Source: Fibrobacteria bacterium (GTDB lineage Bacteria; Fibrobacterota; Fibrobacteria; UBA11236). Taken from it: a stretch of 57,695 nt of DNA. The DNA is taken from NCBI GenBank assembly GCA_025360005.1, contig JANYDA010000031.1:1-57695 (forward strand), given 5' to 3'. Position numbers and translations under genes: made by a program. Shown one piece after another: positions 53,699 to 57,695 of this stretch. The notes below the pieces were generated by a model that saw nothing but the letters and a program-made list of their open reading frames with translations, was not told the origin of the DNA and did no database searches. Positions within the stretch are counted from its first letter, which is position 1. Every line of letters begins with the position of its first letter.

Positions 53699-54982
53699 TT
53701 AAGCACTTGCCGATGGAACGATACCGAGTCTTCCGCCGACGTCAATGAGGATGGCTAGTGTGCGATCGATTTGATCATACGTATGTGATGCATTTGTTAT
53801 GAATCGTAATCGGCCTTCATTGAGTTTAACGGCAGGGAATGCGATTGTCACCGAGAATACGCCATTTTCATAAAGGTTTCTACCAAAAGCGAGCAACGTC
53901 TTCGTTTCTCGTACATAAATGGGAATGATTGGGCTTTGGCTTTTTCCCAGGTCGAATCCCGCAGCGCGAAGGCCCTTGCGGAAATAGGCCGTCTTTTCAT
54001 GTAAGCCGCGAATCAAAGCTGGATCCGACTCGATTTCATCAAGGCTTGCCAGAACTGCGCCGGCATCCGCGGGGGAGATGCAGGCTTGGAAAATATAAGA
54101 GTTGGAATGCCATGACATTAGGGTACAGTATTTTTTTTTGGTTGAAACGAATCCGCCTATGGAAGCGGTCGCTTTGGACAACGTCGACATGATAAAGTCG
54201 ACATCATCCGTAACACCTTGTTCATAGCAATAACCGCGGCCACCTTCGCCGTAAAATCCAAATGAGTGTGCTTCGTCCACATACAGATAAAATTTGTACT
54301 TCTTCTTAAGAGCAGCGATCTCTCTCAATGGGGCTAGATCTCCGCTCATGGAATAAGCCGATTCGACAACTACTAAAATATTCTGGAATTTGTCCTGGCA
54401 GCGCTGAAGCTTCGCCTCAAGATCGGTCAAATTGTTGTGTTTGAAGGCAAGCCACTGTTTCCCAGAAAGTTTGCATCCATCAATGATGCTCGCATGGGAT
54501 TGATGATCGAAAAGGATGATGTCGTTCTTGCCAGGAATGGCGGAAATCGCTCCCAGGTTGACTGAGTACCCGGTAGGAAATAAAAGGGTCCGTTCCTTTC
54601 CTGTCATCGCATTGATGCGTGATTCAATGGCTTTGTGAAGGGTGTTCATGCCCCCCGACATGGCAGAGGTTCCCGCCCCGGTTCCGTAACGTTCCACTAT
54701 TTCTTTTGATTTGGCGATGACTCTGGGATTTCTGTTTAAGCCCAGGTAGTGATTGACACACCAAAGAATACATTCGTTTTTTTTTCCGGTTCCTTCGGTG
54801 ATCACCAAAGCTTGGGAGTCGCTCCCGAATTCAGTATAGCGATCATTGGAGTAAAGGCCCTCTATGTTCTGCAAATCCTTAACGGTTTGCATGGCATCGG
54901 CGATACTATCGAAATCGGTTACTCCTTCGTCCACCAGCTTGCGCATCACATTTCCGATTACCATCGAAGTATTTAGTTCCAT
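53699..54982 (-). CDS. Alpha-oxoamine synthase (CqsA/SPT/KBL-type PLP enzyme)
   Basis: A 427-residue PLP enzyme that condenses an amino acid with an acyl thioester. Motifs: NHYLGLNRNPRVI, YGTGAGTSAMSGG (99-111), LLFPTGYSVNLGAIS, DHQSHASIIDG (159-169), YVDEAHSFGFYGEGG (234-248) and the PLP-binding Lys270 (STLSKATASIGGF). The fold includes 8-amino-7-oxononanoate synthase, serine palmitoyltransferase and the autoinducer synthases CqsA/LqsA. There are no biotin or sphingolipid genes nearby, and the neighbours are a signalling regulator and a CqsS-like receptor, which points to a signal molecule. A sphingolipid-type product remains possible. Confidence 0.85.
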   Translation of the reverse strand: MELNTSMVIGNVMRKLVDEGVTDFDSIADAMQTVKDLQNIEGLYSNDRYTEFGSDSQALVITEGTGKKNECILWCVNHYLGLNRNPRVIAKSKEIVERYGTGAGTSAMSGGMNTLHKAIESRINAMTGKERTLLFPTGYSVNLGAISAIPGKNDIILFDHQSHASIIDGCKLSGKQWLAFKHNNLTDLEAKLQRCQDKFQNILVVVESAYSMSGDLAPLREIAALKKKYKFYLYVDEAHSFGFYGEGGRGYCYEQGVTDDVDFIMSTLSKATASIGGFVSTKKKYCTLMSWHSNSYIFQACISPADAGAVLASLDEIESDPALIRGLHEKTAYFRKGLRAAGFDLGKSQSPIIPIYVRETKTLLAFGRNLYENGVFSVTIAFPAVKLNEGRLRFITNASHTYDQIDRTLAILIDVGGRLGIVPSASA

Positions 54983-55001
54983 TGGGTCACCTTTTCAGAT
55001 T

Positions 55002-55034
55002 GAGATAGTATCTCTTTCCGGCATGAAAAGCCGG
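55002..55034. promoter_or_regulatory. Palindrome and hairpin in the divergent synthase/receptor promoter region
   Basis: GAGATA-G-TATCTC (55002-55014) is a perfect 13-base palindrome, followed by CCGGC-atgaaaa-GCCGG (55018-55034). Both lie in the 150-bp gap between the divergent alpha-oxoamine synthase and cyclase genes, where one regulator could control both. Confidence 0.45.
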
Positions 55035-55132
55035 TTACTGGAGAAAATTGAGGCGCAGAAGTGGCCGATGGATTTTTTTTCGTCCACCCCGTAAAATCGC
55101 AATGAACCGAATCCAACCAGAGTCCGAGGAAG

Positions 55133-56650
55133 ATGCGAAAGTTCCACCTCAACACCGATTACGCTTTTTTCCAAAAAGTGATCCCCGTACTGGGTGGATT
55201 CGGGTTGTTCGGGCACGTGACATTCTATTTCATCCTGAAATACGGCTTCTCTTACTGGGAATCTTGGCAGTTGAGATTGAGCGCCGCGCTCATTCACGTA
55301 GCCTTGATATTCTTCCCAAGGGAAAAATCGCTTAGCATCATTCAGAAGATGTATTTCGAAACGGCGATTGCCCTTACCCTTCCCGCTTTGTTCACGGTGC
55401 TTTTCCTTAAAAACGGATGCAATGTCTATTGGTATTCTTCCTTAATCTTCGCGGGGTTATTGCACGGTCTGTTGACTAAACCTTTTCTTTTTATCTGGAC
55501 ATTTCCAGCCGCGGCCGGACTGGCGACAATGTTTTTCACAAGGATTCATCCTGGAGAGCATCAATTGGTGATGCAAAGTCTGCAAGCGCAGTTGGTCGCT
55601 TATTTCCTGGGATTGATTACTACCGGTATCAAAACCACCATGGAAATATCTCATGAGAAAATCATGGTAACCAAGATGGCGCTGGCAAAGGCTGAAAATG
55701 ATTTACTCACAGCCGAGGTGACTCGTAAGGCCTACGATGAGCTTAAGAAGCGCGAAGAGCTTATCCGCCTCTACGTCCGCCCTTCCCTGGTCGAAGAGAT
55801 CCGCGCCGGTAAGGACCCGTCCAAATCCGATCCGGTAATCAAGAACCTCTCCATCATGTTCTGCGACATCCGCGAATTCACCAAGCTCACCGAAACCTTG
55901 ACCCCCTATGAACGCCAGATGTTCCTCAACCAGTACTTCTCCATGATGACCCGTCCAATCGTCGACAACGGGGGAGAAGTCGACAAGATCATGGGGGATT
56001 GCGTCATGAGCATTTTCCCGGACGGCGCCAAGGCCGTGAAAGCCGCGGTCGCGATGCGCCTGGAATTGCAGAAGTTCAACGAGGCCATGTTCGCCGCCGA
56101 AAGCCCCATGATCCGCAACGGCATAGGCATCGCCAAGGGCGACGTGATGCAGGGGAACTTCGGTTCCTTTGAAAAGCTGGACCGTACCGTCATCGGCGAA
56201 GCGGTCAACATCGCCTCCCGTCTGGAGTCCAAGACCAAGATGTACAACCTGGAAGTGGTCGTTACCGAGGACGTCATCAAGGATTTGCCTTTGGGTTCCG
56301 CCCACTACCGTTGGATAGATAATGTCCAGGTCAAGGGATCCACCCGCCATCTCAAATTGTTCGAGATCTACGGGCATCAGCCTGCGGAAGTCCGGCAGTA
56401 TAAGGACGATACCCGGGACTTGCTTGAGAAGGCATTGACCATCTATTTCCAAAAGGGTTTCAAGGACGCTTCCCGGCTGTTCCGCGCCATGCTGGAACAG
56501 GTGCCGCCCCATCGTCTTATCGCCAACGATTTGATGGACAACATCCTGCACTATTACATCGCGCATTGCGACGCCTGGATCAACAATCCCAACGGCACGT
56601 GGGAGGATATCCAGCGTTGGGAAGGCGTTCATGTGTTTACGGAAAAGTGA
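55133..56650 (+). CDS. Six-helix CqsS-like membrane sensor fused to class III nucleotide cyclase
   Basis: A 505-residue protein; ATG 55133 has GAGGA upstream. Six membrane helices (about 16-39, 47-61, 72-92, 97-114, 118-135, 150-168) follow the plan of CqsS, the CAI-1 receptor. Trp100 and Ser103 (VYWYSS) sit where I recall the ligand-contacting Trp104 and Ser107, and the last helix runs into ISHEK as in CqsS. A coiled linker (170-215) leads to a class III cyclase: metal Asp near 244 (FCDIREF), Lys/Asp near 286-290 (DKIMGDCVM), and the N-x3-R transition-state pair (NIASRLE). The Lys and Thr (DRTVIGE) suggest ATP, hence cAMP. A TPR-like tail ends the protein. GC jumps at about 55.72 kb. Confidence 0.8.
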   Translation: MRKFHLNTDYAFFQKVIPVLGGFGLFGHVTFYFILKYGFSYWESWQLRLSAALIHVALIFFPREKSLSIIQKMYFETAIALTLPALFTVLFLKNGCNVYWYSSLIFAGLLHGLLTKPFLFIWTFPAAAGLATMFFTRIHPGEHQLVMQSLQAQLVAYFLGLITTGIKTTMEISHEKIMVTKMALAKAENDLLTAEVTRKAYDELKKREELIRLYVRPSLVEEIRAGKDPSKSDPVIKNLSIMFCDIREFTKLTETLTPYERQMFLNQYFSMMTRPIVDNGGEVDKIMGDCVMSIFPDGAKAVKAAVAMRLELQKFNEAMFAAESPMIRNGIGIAKGDVMQGNFGSFEKLDRTVIGEAVNIASRLESKTKMYNLEVVVTEDVIKDLPLGSAHYRWIDNVQVKGSTRHLKLFEIYGHQPAEVRQYKDDTRDLLEKALTIYFQKGFKDASRLFRAMLEQVPPHRLIANDLMDNILHYYIAHCDAWINNPNGTWEDIQRWEGVHVFTEK

Positions 56651-56651
56651 A

Positions 56652-57365
56652 TCAAAAGAAGTCCCCTGACAGCACCTTATTCATCGACTCGAAATACTCC
56701 TCGCCCTGCTTGTCGAAATCCAACGGCTTGTTGATGAAATCGTAGAAGCGTCCGTGGCGCAGGGAGCGGTGGACCAGGTTTTCGTCGCCGCCGGGATTGC
56801 CCGTGATGAGGATGAATTTCAGGAACGGTTTGTATTGGTGGACCAGATCGCAAAGATGGTTGCCGCTCATGCCGGGCATGGACTCGTCCGTCAGTACCAA
56901 AACCACGTCCGGGCTTTCCTTGATGAATGCCAGGGCTTCCTCAGGTTTGGAAAAGGTGCGGAGGTTGATGCGCTTGGCATAGCGCCGTCGGAACACGAAA
57001 AGGTTTTCCTCTTCGTCATCCACGTAAACCACCACGGGATTTTGGATGCCATGGTGCAGGCTGGATCGGATATGGCCGATCATATCGCCGATGGTCGCAT
57101 AGCGGTTCTGTCCCGCGGCCGTGCCGCCGAAGGCTTTCTGCATGCGGTACATCAATTCCACATTGAGCGCGATGCCGCCCAAGCGATGGCGCAGTTCCTT
57201 CGCAAGCTCGGTGATGTTGGCGTCGGTAACATGCAGGGATGCGAGGCTGGTTTCCGCGGTGATGGGATCCGGAAGAGGCGCGAAGGAAGGGTTCTCGCGG
57301 GATAACCTTGAGAATACTTCCCGTAAAATGGCGAGTACGCGATCGGGATGCACAGTTATCCCCAC
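56652..57365 (-). CDS. ACP-like domain fused to response-regulator receiver (paralogue 2)
   Basis: A 237-residue paralogue of the protein at 53022-53690, with the same plan: an N-domain of about 100 residues with ACP-like helices (ANITELAKELRHRLGG, TIGDMIGHI) but no GxDS motif, then a complete receiver (VVVYVDDEEENLF, phospho-Asp160 in LVLTDESMPGMSG, LKFILITGNPGG, FYDFINKPLDF). It converges on the cyclase with a one-base gap. The receivers are highly alike while the N-domains differ, so each may dock with a different partner. Composition is normal for the chromosome, unlike paralogue 1. Confidence 0.75.
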   Translation of the reverse strand: MGITVHPDRVLAILREVFSRLSRENPSFAPLPDPITAETSLASLHVTDANITELAKELRHRLGGIALNVELMYRMQKAFGGTAAGQNRYATIGDMIGHIRSSLHHGIQNPVVVYVDDEEENLFVFRRRYAKRINLRTFSKPEEALAFIKESPDVVLVLTDESMPGMSGNHLCDLVHQYKPFLKFILITGNPGGDENLVHRSLRHGRFYDFINKPLDFDKQGEEYFESMNKVLSGDFF

Positions 57366-57695
57366 TGATTATAAATAACGGCCGATAGGAAAGCTAACCA
57401 ATTGACGGGCTCATAACCAATCAATTCTTGGTATGATATCGGGGGCTTGTATGAAATTTGGGTTTGGACAGAGTGTAAGATTCACGCCGCGGCCTGCTAT
57501 CGGCCGGAAGTGTCGGAATATTTTCCGATTTAACTTCATCGGTTGCGGCATGATATCCGACATTACCAGGGACCCCTCCGTTGATTTACTGATTTAGCAC
57601 CTACCGGGTGTTGTGGAGCCATTCCTTTCATCACAACATGATCTAAATCAACGCCTTACCCGGCACACCGGTTTGCTGGCCTCTATCAAGCGATG
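57366..57695. other. Upstream region at the window edge
   Basis: No gene seen in these 330 bp. It should hold the promoter of ACP-like/REC paralogue 2. A TCGGAA-tatt-TTCCGA inverted repeat lies at about 57514-57529, and a CACC-taccg-GGTG hairpin near 57599. Confidence 0.35.

Noticed and set aside
53699-54982. Annotation of the PLP enzyme as biotin synthesis BioF
   Set aside because: No biotin gene is near, and a signalling receiver is co-transcribed. The fold alone does not separate BioF from CqsA, SPT or KBL.
1-57695. tRNA, rRNA or CRISPR loci
   Set aside because: I looked for clover-leaf-like segments with the GTTC-type T-arm and for regularly spaced repeats and found none that held up on reading.

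Overview
This is a GC-rich (about 55-60%) stretch of chromosome from a Gram-negative bacterium. Evidence for two membranes includes several signal-peptide lipoproteins, a SLT-type lytic transglycosylase, a tail-specific protease, a Mip/FkpA-type prolyl isomerase, and a cyclic beta-glucan synthase whose product is normally periplasmic. The mix of very large TPR proteins, PilZ-coupled N-acyltransferases and signal-rich genes would fit Fibrobacterota or a relative, but no rRNA or marker gene is present to prove it. The lineage is an inference.

Layout. 0-0.5 kb: remnant of a transposon (C-terminal piece of its ATPase plus a 133-bp element that recurs at 52.7 kb). 0.6-9.8 kb: a 2,929-residue cyclic beta-1,2-glucan synthase followed by a small membrane protein. 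9.9-19.2 kb: a triple-GAF sensor, a membrane M48 metalloprotease, a likely operon of lytic transglycosylase, phasin-like protein and UbiB-type kinase, and a WG-repeat protein. 19.6-31.2 kb: a giant TPR envelope protein, a stand-alone YhcG N-domain protein, an HxlR regulator, secreted or lipoproteins, a membrane-anchored winged-helix protein and the Prc protease. 31.3-37.5 kb: pyruvate carboxylase with an FKBP gene, then small membrane or secreted proteins. 37.6-39.3 kb: a decayed hybrid histidine kinase. 39.7-41.7 kb: an ABC-F (Uup) ATPase.

41.8-48.0 kb holds a tight three-gene operon. Two paralogous PilZ plus N-acyl-amino-acid-synthase-like proteins flank a haem-oxygenase-like diiron enzyme, and the operon is divergent from a sensor histidine kinase. 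Both PilZ domains keep the RxxxR and DxSxxG c-di-GMP motifs, which suggests acyl-amide production switched by a second messenger.

48.0-53.0 kb is accessory DNA: a lower-GC PD-(D/E)XK nuclease-like gene, pseudogenes, a Phd/VapC toxin-antitoxin pair with a readable promoter and operator, an M23/DUF4846 pair, a histidine-kinase scrap and the second copy of the 133-bp element.

53.0-57.4 kb is the most striking part. An alpha-oxoamine synthase gene is co-transcribed with a response regulator that carries a degenerate acyl-carrier-like N-domain. It is divergent from a six-helix membrane protein whose sensor half resembles CqsS (the CAI-1 autoinducer receptor) but which ends in a class III nucleotide cyclase, followed by a second ACP-like/REC paralogue. 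I read this as a candidate quorum-sensing-like system with a cAMP-type output. Base composition changes sharply in the linker of the cyclase gene (about 40-47% GC in the sensor half, about 55-63% in the cyclase half), as expected of a chimera formed by transfer.
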